A DNA stretch of 53,680 bases, from NCBI GenBank assembly GCA_964565895.1, contig CAZMGT010000023.1, forward strand, positions 1 to 53,680, written 5' to 3'. Position 1 is the stretch's first letter; each line of letters starts with the position of its first letter. The position numbers and the translations under genes were made by a program. The notes beneath the pieces were generated by a model. It made no database searches. It worked only from the letters and a program-made list of their open reading frames with translations, and was not told where the DNA came from. The DNA is from CAZMGT01 sp964565895. Lineage in GTDB: Bacteria > Armatimonadota > Zipacnadia > UBA1398 > CAZMGT01. Below, one piece after another: positions 1 to 8,837 of this stretch.

Positions 1-2593
1 TTTCTTCGTCCGGAGCAAAGGGTAGGTCGGGGAGAGCGCTGCGCTGCTCGGGCTGAACGGGGACGATGTCCTGAAGGGCCGAGGGGCGAACCTGCACCAC
101 GGAGCCCTGTTCCTCTTGGCGGACGGCGAACACGCGCTGACCCACGGGGCTTCCTGTGCCATCGCGCACTTCGCCCAGGAGAAACCAAAGTAGATAGGGC
201 GCCGAGGCGTCGGGGTCAATAAACAGCGCGCCGCGCGACAGGGCGCTCATGTACTCGTGGAGGACTTTTTCCAAAACGGCTTCGAAGAGCGGATGGCCGG
301 GGCCGAGAAACTCCGTTTCCTCAAGCCGCTTGGCCTGCTCCTTGCGAAACGTTACCTTGGGGTAGGAGCGCAACACGGTACCAATGTGAGGCGTGGGAAA
401 GCTGGGGCGCAACGCGGCGGGGACGTGAGCGATGCGCCACAAGCCGTCTCTGCGTCGCTCCATGCGCCCGCCCAGGCTGCGGAAGGCCTCGACGAAGAAC
501 GCCTCGATATACTCGGGGACGAGGCGGTTCTCCTTTGCTTGCTGTTCCTCCTCGATAAGGCGCGACATGTCGATATATCTTGTCGCTAGGCTTTCCAGAG
601 AGATTTGGCTGAACTTTGAGCGGTCTACGGGAACGGATTCGATAAGGGCGCAGATTTCCTCGAGCGTCCGCTTACCGGCGAGGTGCTCGCGGAACAGGTC
701 CTCGAGGCTAACGCCGGGGAGGATCTCGCCGACGACGTCGTAGACCCTGTCGCTGCCCAGCTCGTGGCGCATTTTCTCAAGCTTCTCCATCAACCGCTGG
801 AGCACTTTTCCCTCGCGCGTGTCCGAAGCGACGAGGTTGTAAATATGCACTTCTTCGCGCTGGAGGTAGCGGTGGATGCGGCCCATGCGCTGCTCCAAGC
901 GATTGGGGTTCCAGGGGATGTCGTAGTTAACCATTAAGCTGCAAAACTGGAGGTTAATGCCTTCGCCTGCGGCCTCGGTGGCCACCATAATTTGCCTGTC
1001 GTGCTGAAACTCCTTTTCTTTTTGCACGCGCTGGGGCAGGGGCATATTGCCGTGGATTTGGGTTACGCTAAAGCCCCAGTCGCTGAGCTTTTCTACGAGG
1101 TATTCCAGAGTGTCGCGGTGCTCGGTAAAGATGAGCAGCTTTTTTCCCGTGCTGGCCAGGGCCTCGCTCTGCACCACGCGACGCAGTTGCTCGAGCTTCG
1201 TTTCCGTGCCCTGGCGTTCGGCGGCTTTGGCTAGGTCAACCAGGCGGTCGAGGTGGCCGATCTCCTCCTCGAGCTCGCGCAGGGTTTTGGCCAGGGTAAA
1301 GCGCTCTACCGCTTCTTGCTCGTAGCGCCAGCGGTCGTGCTCAGCGAGGTCCTCAAGTTCTACCGGCGTGTGCGCTTGCTGGGCGCTCTCCAGACCTTCC
1401 TTGCGCAGCTTGCGCAGGCGGTCGCGCCGGCGCTCGAGCGACCTGCGGATGGCGCGCAGGCTTGAGGCAAGGCGCCGCTGCAAGATCGTCATGGCCAGCC
1501 CGACGTTGCGGTTTTGCTGTTGTTCGGCGAGGCGGAAGTGGTTGGTGACGTACTCCGTTACCGCTTCGTAAAGCCTTTTCTCGGGCTCGCTCAGCTCATA
1601 GGACACTGTGTTCACGTGACGCGGGGGGAAGAGGGGCTTCCCGTCGAAATCCTTCATGTCCTCCTTCAGTCGCCGGCGAAGCAGCGGATTTTCACCGTGC
1701 TGGGCTGCTTCGGCCAAGACCTGCCCGGATTGGGAAACATCTTCGTCGAGAAGCTCAAGCAGAAGCCGAAAGTTATCGGGATCGCCGCGATGTGGGGTGG
1801 CTGTGAGAAAGAGCAGATGGTCGGTCTTTGCCGCGAGAAGCTTGCCGAGTTTATAGCGCTTTGTCTCCTTGCGTCTCTCGCCGTAACGATACGCGGCAAG
1901 GTAGTGCGCCTCGTCAACGATCACTAAATCCCACTCGACATCGCTGAGCATATCTCTTACGTCGTCCTGTTTGGCAAAGTCGACAGAGGTAATGCACTGT
2001 GCGCGGTCGGCCCATACGTTGCGGCCATAGAGAGCGTCAATCGACTCGCGCGTGATGACCTCGAACGTTTCGCCGAACTTCTCCAAGAGCTCGCGGCGCC
2101 ACTGGTCGGCGAGGTTAGCCGGAGTGACGATGAGGATGCGCTCGGCCAGCCCGCGAAATTTTAGCTCCTTAAGCACCAACCCGGCCATGATCGTCTTGCC
2201 GGCGCCAGGGTCATGGGCAAGCATAAACCGAATGCACGGCTTGCGCAGAACGCAGTGATAGACATCCTCTAGTTGGTGAGGCAGAGGATCAATCTGGGAG
2301 ACGCTTACGGCAAAGTGTGGGTCAAACTGATGGGCGAGGCGTATGCGGGTGGCCTCTAGGGCGAGCTTGAACTTCTGCGCATCGCCGGAGAAGTCTACCC
2401 CGCCGCCTGCAAGGCGTACGGAGACCTTGCTGCGCAGCTCGGCCTGAGCGATTATCTCGTCGTAAAACTTCTTGCTCTCAAGGCCGACAGCTTGAATATG
2501 CACGCCGCAGTCAAGTGCTCGGCACTCAATCACCCGCACGGGCTCTGGCCAGAATGGGCCTTCTAACACCGCCCCCTTGGTAATCTCCGGCAT
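1..2593 (-). CDS. SNF2-family DEAD/DEAH helicase (partial, runs off left edge)
   Basis: ATP-dependent DNA translocase of the SNF2/RapA-like superfamily 2. The frame is open from an ATG at 2593 (preceded by AAGGGGGGA) to the window edge, about 864 residues, with no stop. Visible motifs: N-terminal GPFWPEPVRV; Walker A AHDPGAGKTIMAG near residue 124; motif II DEAH near 223; motif III TATPHRGD near 260; motif VI QRMGRIHR near 567; then a C-terminal region containing FIDPDASAPYLLWFL. Family knowledge: large helicases with the DPGAGKT Walker A and this N-terminus are often found beside DNA methylases and DUF499-type ATPases, or as DrmD of DISARM, so a defence role is possible. The partners that would decide this lie beyond the left edge. 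The first Walker A residues are AHD where relatives usually have ADD. The helicase call is firm; the defence role is inference. Confidence 0.9.
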   Translation of the reverse strand, partial: MPEITKGAVLEGPFWPEPVRVIECRALDCGVHIQAVGLESKKFYDEIIAQAELRSKVSVRLAGGGVDFSGDAQKFKLALEATRIRLAHQFDPHFAVSVSQIDPLPHQLEDVYHCVLRKPCIRFMLAHDPGAGKTIMAGLVLKELKFRGLAERILIVTPANLADQWRRELLEKFGETFEVITRESIDALYGRNVWADRAQCITSVDFAKQDDVRDMLSDVEWDLVIVDEAHYLAAYRYGERRKETKRYKLGKLLAAKTDHLLFLTATPHRGDPDNFRLLLELLDEDVSQSGQVLAEAAQHGENPLLRRRLKEDMKDFDGKPLFPPRHVNTVSYELSEPEKRLYEAVTEYVTNHFRLAEQQQNRNVGLAMTILQRRLASSLRAIRRSLERRRDRLRKLRKEGLESAQQAHTPVELEDLAEHDRWRYEQEAVERFTLAKTLRELEEEIGHLDRLVDLAKAAERQGTETKLEQLRRVVQSEALASTGKKLLIFTEHRDTLEYLVEKLSDWGFSVTQIHGNMPLPQRVQKEKEFQHDRQIMVATEAAGEGINLQFCSLMVNYDIPWNPNRLEQRMGRIHRYLQREEVHIYNLVASDTREGKVLQRLMEKLEKMRHELGSDRVYDVVGEILPGVSLEDLFREHLAGKRTLEEICALIESVPVDRSKFSQISLESLATRYIDMSRLIEEEQQAKENRLVPEYIEAFFVEAFRSLGGRMERRRDGLWRIAHVPAALRPSFPTPHIGTVLRSYPKVTFRKEQAKRLEETEFLGPGHPLFEAVLEKVLHEYMSALSRGALFIDPDASAPYLLWFLLGEVRDGTGSPVGQRVFAVRQEEQGSVVQVRPSALQDIVPVQPEQRSALPDLPFAPDEE

Positions 2594-2767
2594 TGTCGCG
2601 TCCCCCCTTGCCGCCGGGGCTTTGGCTGAGTGGGCGCGAAAAGCTTCTGCGGGGTGGGCGGTTGGCCCTGCTAAACGCGAGGCAAACGGTGCGCTGCAGG
2701 GCGAGACACGATACGGCGTCCTTGCGCGGGGCTTGAGCTTGTACCATCTGCGCAGGCGAGCTTTATC

Positions 2768-2799
2768 GGGCGCAGGCCGACGGTCGGCTCAGGCGCCCG
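2768..2799 (-). terminator. Possible hairpin downstream of the ECF sigma gene
   Basis: Reading the minus strand, GGGCGC and GCGCCC flank an inner GCCGA/TCGGC pair, forming a strong two-part stem just after the sigma gene stop. No T-tract follows, so this may be a weak or factor-assisted terminator or only a GC-rich palindrome. The rest of the 2594-2802 gap shows no gene; it carries the ribosome-binding site of the helicase. Confidence 0.3.
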
Positions 2800-2802
2800 C
2801 CC

Positions 2803-3450
2803 CTACTCCCCCTTCCCCCTTTCCTCGCGGGGGAGCCAGCCTTGGGTGCGGGCGTAGTGCTCGAGGAGGCGGCGGAGCATCTTCCGCCCCCGGTGCACGC
2901 GCGAGCGCACAGTGCCGATGGGCGTGTTCATCGCCTTGCTTACCTCTTCGTAGGACAGCCCGCCCACATCGCACAAAGTAACGGCAATACGGAACTCATC
3001 GGGCAGCTTGCTCATCGCCTCAAGCAGCCGCTGGTCGGGAATTTTGGCCATGAGCACATCCTCGGGGTGCTCCTCGAGGGGAACGTAGGTCTCGCTGATC
3101 TCCCGCTCTGTTTCGGGCTCGATCTCGGCGATGGGGAGGAACTGCGGGGCGCGCTTGCGGCGGCGGAACTCGTTGATATAGGTGTTGGTGAGAATGCGCA
3201 GGAGCCAGGCCTTGAAGTTCGTCCCGCGCTCGAAGCGGTCGAACGAGGCATAGGCCTTAACGAGGGTATCTTGGACGAGGTCCGCGGCGTCCTCGGGGTC
3301 TTTGGTCATGCGCAGGGCGCTGGCTTCGATCTGCCGGCGGACCTGGTCCACCAGGCGCTGAAACTCCTCGCGCGAGGCGCGGCGCTCCTCGGCCGGGGAG
3401 TCCTCGCCTAGGGTGCGTACGCTAAAGCGCTCGTCGTTGCGGGTAGCCAC
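2803..3450 (-). CDS. ECF-type RNA polymerase sigma factor (RpoE/SigH-like)
   Basis: Extracytoplasmic-function sigma factor of about 215 residues that would direct RNA polymerase to a stress or envelope regulon. Region 2 is clear (DAADLVQDTLVKAYASFDRF, then KAWLLRILTNTYINEFRRRK). Region 4 carries the helix-turn-helix (LSYEEVSKAMNTPIGTVRSR). The wording of region 2 resembles the SigH/SigR group. The GTG at 3450 is chosen over the TTG at 3456 because GAGAGG lies eight bases upstream of it. It is the last gene of a three-gene unit, 22 bases after two CNNM/CorC-type membrane proteins. There is no anti-sigma gene beside it, which is unusual because most ECF sigmas are paired with one; control may come from elsewhere or through transcription. 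Confidence 0.9.
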   Translation of the reverse strand: MATRNDERFSVRTLGEDSPAEERRASREEFQRLVDQVRRQIEASALRMTKDPEDAADLVQDTLVKAYASFDRFERGTNFKAWLLRILTNTYINEFRRRKRAPQFLPIAEIEPETEREISETYVPLEEHPEDVLMAKIPDQRLLEAMSKLPDEFRIAVTLCDVGGLSYEEVSKAMNTPIGTVRSRVHRGRKMLRRLLEHYARTQGWLPREERGKGE

Positions 3451-3472
3451 GGGCAAGTCCTCTCGGGCGGAG

Positions 3473-4915
3473 CTAAGCGGCGGGCGTGCCGCCGGGCTCC
3501 AGTTGCGACGCTTCCTCGGCGCTTAGTCGGCGGGCGCGCACTTGCTTGATGCGCGGCCCCTCGGTGGACGCGACTTCGAACTTAAACCCTTGATGGACCA
3601 CGCTTTGCCCGGGGTCGGGCAGCGTTTGCAGGGACTCGATGATAAACCCGCCAATGGTGTCGAAGTCCCCCTCGGGGAGCTCGATCCCCAGCGCCTGTTC
3701 TACATCGTGTCGCGGGGCGCGTGCGGCAATCATCCACGTGTCCTCGCTAATCTGACGTATCTCGGCGACCTCGTTGTCATGTTCGTCAACGACTTCACCG
3801 ACGATCTCCTCGAGGATATCCTCAATGGTCACCACGCCGTCTAGGCCGCCGTGCTCGTCGATAACCAGGGCAAGGTGGACCTTTTTCTGCTGTAGCTCGC
3901 GCAGCAGCTCATCGATGCGCTTGCTTTCGGGCACGCGCAGCGGGGGCCGCATGAGCTCGCGAATGGTCGCCTCGCTGCGTCCCTGGCAAATGGCGCGCAG
4001 GATGTCGTTGGCATAAAGAATCCCGATGACATTGTCTAAGTTCTCCTCGTAGACGGGGATGCGCGAACGACCCTCGCGGGCGATAAGCTTAATCGCTTCG
4101 CTGAGCGGCTGGTCGGCCTCGATAGCGACAACGTCCACGCGCGGGGTCATAATCTCGCGCACGGTTAGCTCGGTAAACGAGATAATGCTGTCTAAAAGCT
4201 GCGCTTCGTCGGCTTCGAGCACCCCCTCCTCCTGCCCCATGTCGGTCATCACCCGCAGCTCCTTCGCGGTGATCGCAAACCTCCGCCCGGGGACAGAGTC
4301 CAAGCGGAACAGGCGGAGCACAGGCCGGGTAAGCAAGGTGACCAAGCCCACCACCCAGCGGGCGAACAGGCTGCGTGCGGCGCGGGCGATCCACGGGCCA
4401 ACGCGCAGGGCGATCGCCTCCGCGCTGTGCGCGCCGTAGCTCTTGGGCATGATCTCGCCGAACAGGAGCACGAGGACAATCGTCCCTGCCGTGGCCAGCT
4501 TTAGGTACTGCTCGTTGCCCGTGTGGAGCCAGACCCAGGTCATCATATTAGACAAAAGAAGAACGAAGACGTTTATCATGACTACCAGGGTGCTCAGATA
4601 GTCCACGGAGGGGTCCTCGAACATCTGGCGGACAACTTGGGCGCGGGCGTTGCCCTCTTGGGCGAGCTTTTTTATCCGCGAGCGGTTTACCGAGACAAGC
4701 GCGATTTCAGAAAGCGAACAAAAGGCAATGCCCACGAGACACATGCCGCAGCCGATGAGGCGCAGCCAAACGGCCCAATCGCCCCAGTCCACAAGGGAGG
4801 GCTGGGCAGAACCCCCCTGTGCAGCGTAAAGCACCTTCGCCAAAATAACGGAGCAGAGCACCAACGCAGCGGTAGCGAGGTAGCGCCTACTACTGCCTGC
4901 GTCGTCGGAATCCAT
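3473..4915 (-). CDS. CNNM/CorC-HlyC family membrane protein (first copy)
   Basis: Hemolysin-C/CorC-type membrane protein, family length about 430-480; this one is 480 residues. Order: N-terminal hydrophobic segments and the DUF21/CNNM transmembrane domain (SEIALVSVNRSRIKKLA), a CBS-domain pair (REIMTPRVDVVAIEADQPLS, then RPPLRVPESKRIDELLRELQ and VIDEHGGLDGVVTIEDILEE), and a C-terminal CorC/HlyC domain (ALGIELPEGDFDTIGGFIIE). Relatives are linked to magnesium or cobalt transport, but the substrate cannot be read here. ATG 4915 is preferred over ATG 4921 because GGGGAG sits six bases before it. The gene follows a paralogue by 17 bases. Such tandem pairs are common in many phyla. Confidence 0.92.
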   Translation of the reverse strand: MDSDDAGSSRRYLATAALVLCSVILAKVLYAAQGGSAQPSLVDWGDWAVWLRLIGCGMCLVGIAFCSLSEIALVSVNRSRIKKLAQEGNARAQVVRQMFEDPSVDYLSTLVVMINVFVLLLSNMMTWVWLHTGNEQYLKLATAGTIVLVLLFGEIMPKSYGAHSAEAIALRVGPWIARAARSLFARWVVGLVTLLTRPVLRLFRLDSVPGRRFAITAKELRVMTDMGQEEGVLEADEAQLLDSIISFTELTVREIMTPRVDVVAIEADQPLSEAIKLIAREGRSRIPVYEENLDNVIGILYANDILRAICQGRSEATIRELMRPPLRVPESKRIDELLRELQQKKVHLALVIDEHGGLDGVVTIEDILEEIVGEVVDEHDNEVAEIRQISEDTWMIAARAPRHDVEQALGIELPEGDFDTIGGFIIESLQTLPDPGQSVVHQGFKFEVASTEGPRIKQVRARRLSAEEASQLEPGGTPAA

Positions 4916-4932
4916 GCTCATCTCCCCGGTTT

Positions 4933-6219
4933 TTAGCTTTCGTTTTCGCTCGCGCCGGTTTTCTCCGCGAGCTTGCTCACGCGCACCTTATGCACGCGGT
5001 TTCCGTCGACCTCGAGGACCTCAAAGCGCAGGCGGTCCTCATAGGTCACGCGCTCGCCGCCCGTGGGGATCGCCCCGAGCAGCTCGCTGACCAGCCCCCC
5101 GAGGGTTTCGGACTGCTCCTCGGGGAGGCTTAGCCCCAGCTCGCGGTTAAGCTGGTGCAAGGGGGCGCGGCCTAGGATGACGTAGCTCCCCGCGCCTTCG
5201 CGGCGCACGAGAGGCTCCTCCGCCGGGCGGTCGTACTCGTCGAAAATCTCGCCCACGATCTCCTCGAGGATGTCCTCCATGGTTACCAGGCCCGCCGTCC
5301 CGCCGAACTCGTCTACGACGATGGCCATGAGCCGGTGCTGCACTTGCATTTCGGGCAGGAGCTCGTCGAGCTTCTTGCTTTCCGGCACGCAATATGGCTC
5401 GCGCATCGCCGCGGAGACGGGCGCGTCGAGTTTATTCGCCGAGATAAACGGCAGCAGGTCCTTGGAGTAGTTTATCCCGACGATGTTGTCTACATGCTCG
5501 CGGTAGACGGGCAGGCGCGTAAATCCAGATTTAACGTGAAGCTCCAGCGCCTCGCGCAGCGTCTTGCTTTCCTCAATGCACACCATGTCGGTGCGCGGGA
5601 CCATTACCTCGGAAACCGTTCGGTCGCCGAAGTCGAACACGCTGCGCAGCATACGCTTCTCGTGCTCGGCCACGGCGGCGTCGTCGATCATCGAGAGAAA
5701 CTCAGCCTCGGTTACCGTGGGCCGGCCATCGCGCGAGACACCGAACAGCCGCAGCACGCCGCGGGAAATCCCGCTTAGCGCGGCGACCACCGGCCAGAGG
5801 ACGATGTTGGCCAGAGCGACTAGCGGGGCGGTAAACAGCGCCGTGCGCTCGGGCCGCTTCGAGGCGATGGCCACCGGCGTTACCTCGGTGAACACGATAA
5901 CCACCGCGGTAATCGCGACGAACGCGATAACATGGCCGTAGCGCGGATTAAGCTTGTCGCCGGCCCAGGTGGCGATCGTCTCCACGACGTAAAGGATGGC
6001 CGTTATCGCGACGAGGATCGTGGTAAGTAAACGAGAGCGGTCCTTGAGCAGGCGCACGATCAACGCGGCGGCACGTGAACCCTCGTCGGCGCGGCGCCGC
6101 GCCCGCACCACACCCGTAGCGAAGATGCCGATCTCTGAGGCAGTGAATAGGGCTTGCAGTCCCAGTAGCAAGACAATCAGCGCAACCCAGAACCACAAGC
6201 CCAGGGGCAAGTTGTCCAA
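4933..6219 (-). CDS. CNNM/CorC-HlyC family membrane protein (second copy)
   Basis: Paralogue of the next gene in the operon, 428 residues, with the same order: DUF21/CNNM membrane domain (LFTASEIGIFATGVVRARRR), CBS pair (SEVMVPRTDMVCIEESKTLR, VVDEFGGTAGLVTMEDILEE) and C-terminal CorC domain (ELGLSLPEEQSETLGGLVSE). It is the first gene of the unit that ends with the ECF sigma factor. The start is a TTG with GGAGAGGAC a few bases upstream; no in-frame ATG is better placed. A good promoter lies just upstream (6261-6289). Function is likely ion transport or transport regulation; the ion is not known. Confidence 0.92.
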   Translation of the reverse strand: MDNLPLGLWFWVALIVLLLGLQALFTASEIGIFATGVVRARRRADEGSRAAALIVRLLKDRSRLLTTILVAITAILYVVETIATWAGDKLNPRYGHVIAFVAITAVVIVFTEVTPVAIASKRPERTALFTAPLVALANIVLWPVVAALSGISRGVLRLFGVSRDGRPTVTEAEFLSMIDDAAVAEHEKRMLRSVFDFGDRTVSEVMVPRTDMVCIEESKTLREALELHVKSGFTRLPVYREHVDNIVGINYSKDLLPFISANKLDAPVSAAMREPYCVPESKKLDELLPEMQVQHRLMAIVVDEFGGTAGLVTMEDILEEIVGEIFDEYDRPAEEPLVRREGAGSYVILGRAPLHQLNRELGLSLPEEQSETLGGLVSELLGAIPTGGERVTYEDRLRFEVLEVDGNRVHKVRVSKLAEKTGASENES

Positions 6220-6260
6220 ACCGCGTCCTCTCCGAATAAAAGCCCCTACGAGCTAAGCTA

Positions 6261-6289
6261 AGTATACACAATCGGCCCCGATCTGGCAA
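6261..6289 (-). promoter_or_regulatory. Sigma-70-type promoter for the CNNM/ECF operon, with an inverted repeat in the spacer
   Basis: On the minus strand a -35 TTGCCA (6284-6289) is followed after exactly 17 bases by a -10 TATACT (6261-6266). The spacer holds the inverted repeat ATCGG-CC-CCGAT (6270-6281), a possible operator. It lies 42 bases upstream of the TTG start of the first CNNM gene. Confidence 0.65.
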
Positions 6290-6391
6290 CGAACGCGAGG
6301 GCCCGCTGGTTTGCGCGGAGAAACTGTGCCCGCAGCCGGCGGGAGGGGCGCGCCCCCGCCGGCGGAGAACTTTCTTCAGGGAGCCTGCCCC

Positions 6392-7333
6392 ATGAGCAGC
6401 AGAAGGCCGCGTATTCTCGTTGTGGGAAGCAACAACATGGACCTGGTCATCCGCTGTCCGCGGCTCCCCGCGGCGGGCGAGACGCTCTTCGGCCGCGACT
6501 TTGCCACGATCCCCGGCGGCAAGGGCGGAAACCAGGCCGTCGCCGCGGCGCGCCTTGGCGCAGAGGCGTTTATGGTGGGCCGCGTTGGCGCGGACCCATT
6601 CGGCGAGCAGCTCGTTGCCGACTTGGAGCGCAGCGGGGTAAACACGCGCTATGTTGTCCGCGATAACGCGGCGGCCTCCGGCGTGGCACTTATCCTCGTG
6701 CAGGAGACGGGGCAGAATAGCATTGTCGTTGCCCCCGGGGCCAACGGGCGCTGCGCCCCGGAGGATATCGACGCCCTCGGCGCGGAGCTTGCTTCGTTCG
6801 ACGCTCTGCTTGTCCAGTTGGAGATCCCTATCGCGACCGTGGAACATGCCCTGGCCCGCGCGCGGGCCGCGGGCGTGCTTACCGTGCTCGATGCGGGGCC
6901 GGCGCGCGAGCTCCCGCCCTCGCTCTACCAGCACGTAGACATCATCTCGCCCAACGAGAGCGAGGCCACGGCGCTCACCGGCATTGAGGTGCGCGACGAG
7001 CAGAGCGCCCGCCGCGCCGCCGAGGAGCTGCTTGCCCGCGGCGCGCGCAGCGCGGTGATGAAGCTCGGCGAGCATGGGGCGCTCGTCGTCGAGGAGGGGC
7101 GAGCGGAGCACGTGCCCGGCTTTTCCGTGGAGGTCGTGGACACCACCGCCGCGGGCGATGCATTTACCGCGGCGCTTGCTGTGGCCCTCGCCGAGGGCCT
7201 GTCGCTGGTCGAGGCCACGCGCTGGGCCAATGGCGCCGGCGCGCTTGCCGTTACCGTCCACGGGGCGAAGCCCGCGATGCCCACGCGCGCGGCCGTGGAG
7301 CAGTTTTTGCGCGAGCGCGGGGCTAAATCATAA
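6392..7333 (+). CDS. rbsK: Ribokinase (PfkB family)
   Basis: Phosphorylates ribose to ribose 5-phosphate with ATP. The 313-residue protein begins with RILVVGSNNMDLVIRCPRLP, has the sugar-binding GGKGGNQAVAAARLG motif and the C-terminal PfkB signature DTTAAGDAFTAAL, whose Asp is the catalytic base. The ATG at 6392 fits the family N-terminus and follows CAGGGAG; the longer upstream open frame is not coding-like. It stands alone on the plus strand and overlaps the convergent pafA stop by 11 bases. No ribose transporter or ribose-5-phosphate gene is adjacent, so another PfkB sugar kinase specificity cannot be fully excluded. Confidence 0.9.
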   Translation: MSSRRPRILVVGSNNMDLVIRCPRLPAAGETLFGRDFATIPGGKGGNQAVAAARLGAEAFMVGRVGADPFGEQLVADLERSGVNTRYVVRDNAAASGVALILVQETGQNSIVVAPGANGRCAPEDIDALGAELASFDALLVQLEIPIATVEHALARARAAGVLTVLDAGPARELPPSLYQHVDIISPNESEATALTGIEVRDEQSARRAAEELLARGARSAVMKLGEHGALVVEEGRAEHVPGFSVEVVDTTAAGDAFTAALAVALAEGLSLVEATRWANGAGALAVTVHGAKPAMPTRAAVEQFLRERGAKS

Positions 7334-8834
7334 GGTCCTCGTCTTCCATGGGCTGGCTCGCTTCGTCGTAGATCTCGAAAAACCGCTTAACTTGCTGAAC
7401 AGCGGGGTCGGTGGGGTCAGGAAGGGGCAGGTGCAACCCTCCGCGGACAAAGATCGCGTCCCAGTCGATGACATACTGCGCGCAGCCGCGCTCGAGCAGC
7501 TCGCGGATGGCATAGCCCCGGCCGCGGGCGCGGGTATCGGCGGGGGGCTCGTCCATGGCTGCGGCGATCTCCTCCTCGTTAACGAGCGCGCGCATCTCGC
7601 CCTGCTCCAAAAGCGCAGCGTGGAGGCTTTGCTTGGGGTCGAGGTTGTGATACTCAAGGTCGAGGCTATAGCAGGCGTCGTCGTGCCAGCCCACGCCCTC
7701 GGCCTGGCAATATAGCTCGATTAGCCGGCGCTTGGCCACCCAGTCCACGCAGTCGCGCGCTTGCTCCGGGTCGCGCTCCAGAGCGTCGAGCACCCTCTCC
7801 CACTCGGCAAGCACCCAGTCCGTCTCCTCGTCTCTGCCGGAGAGGTGCTCTTTGGCCGCGGCGAGGTATTGCCGCTGAAAATCAATGGCCCCCATGGTTT
7901 TGCCGTCCAACGTCTCCACCAGCCAGCGCCGCTCCGGGTCGCGCGAGATGGACTTTAGCGTGTGCACGGGGTTTACGATCCACAGCCGCGGGGGAAGCAG
8001 GCCGCACTCGGCCAGGTCGAGGACAAGCGAGGTCGTGCCCACCTTCAGCGCGGTGGCCACCTGCGACGGGTTGGCCTCGCCAAAGAGCACGTGCAGCCGC
8101 CAGAAGTCTTGGTTTTCGTAGGCGCTTTCGCGCTTGGGATTAATTATCGCGCGGTTAAAGCGCACTTGGCCGGAGACGGCGTGGATGATGTGGTCCGCGC
8201 GCTGGGAAAGCTGGAAGTCGACGCTGTTGTCGATCTCCACGCCATAGATGTTGCTGATCCACAGCGTGTCCGTCTCGTGAAAGCTCCACTCCATAATGCT
8301 GTTTTTCAGGCTGTTGTGGTTTAGGCGGTGGCCGCCCACGCGCCCCGCGCCGGCGAAAATCTGCCGCGTGACCAAAAACGAGATGAGCGCGGGCAGCGTG
8401 GCGCGCATGTTTATGCTGCTTAGCCGCACGGAGTAGTTCTCGTGGCAGCCGAACGTGTGCCCGCCGAAGTGGTCGATGCTGTTGTTGTAAATGCTAACGG
8501 CCTCGCGCAGGCCCATGTCCTCGAGCAGGGCGACGATGAGCCGGTGCCCCGCGCGCTCGTGGGCGACAAGGTCGCGCAGCGAGGTGCACTCCGGGGTGGC
8601 GTATTCCAGATGGTCGCCCACGGCGTCGACGTAAAGCCGCCCGCCGTTGCACAAAAACCCCCCGCAAAACGCCGGCTCAAAGGCATAGCTCCGCGCGTGA
8701 AGGTCGATCAACCCCAGACGTTTGACGTTAAACGCGTGGTCCTTAATCGCGGCAACGACGTCCTCGGGATGGCCGATGCTCTCGTCGCGGACAAGGCAGC
8801 CAAACTCCGTCTCGATCCCCACCACGCGGTTCAT
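7323..8834 (-). CDS. pafA: Pup-protein ligase PafA
   Basis: Glutamine-synthetase-like ligase that joins the C-terminal Glu of the Pup-type modifier to substrate lysines using ATP. The 503-residue sequence shows the N-terminal GIETEFG (Glu8), the catalytic-Asp motif GGRLYVDAVGDHLEYATPEC (Asp70), FGCHENYSV, FQLSQRADH and ALKVGTTSLVLDLAE. It is called PafA rather than Dop because its neighbour at 10618-12126 has the Dop-type insertion and this one does not. Between residues 40 and 62 it has a different, shorter insertion. It is last in the proteasome operon, three bases after prcA, with GAGGG upstream of the ATG. It is slightly longer than actinobacterial PafA (about 450 residues). Confidence 0.88.
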   Translation of the reverse strand: MNRVVGIETEFGCLVRDESIGHPEDVVAAIKDHAFNVKRLGLIDLHARSYAFEPAFCGGFLCNGGRLYVDAVGDHLEYATPECTSLRDLVAHERAGHRLIVALLEDMGLREAVSIYNNSIDHFGGHTFGCHENYSVRLSSINMRATLPALISFLVTRQIFAGAGRVGGHRLNHNSLKNSIMEWSFHETDTLWISNIYGVEIDNSVDFQLSQRADHIIHAVSGQVRFNRAIINPKRESAYENQDFWRLHVLFGEANPSQVATALKVGTTSLVLDLAECGLLPPRLWIVNPVHTLKSISRDPERRWLVETLDGKTMGAIDFQRQYLAAAKEHLSGRDEETDWVLAEWERVLDALERDPEQARDCVDWVAKRRLIELYCQAEGVGWHDDACYSLDLEYHNLDPKQSLHAALLEQGEMRALVNEEEIAAAMDEPPADTRARGRGYAIRELLERGCAQYVIDWDAIFVRGGLHLPLPDPTDPAVQQVKRFFEIYDEASQPMEDEDLMI

Positions 8835-8837
8835 CGC

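Noticed and set aside
5948..7261. Long minus-strand frame of 437 codons
   Set aside because: It is antisense to the well-supported ribokinase and the start of the CNNM gene; its translation has no family features.
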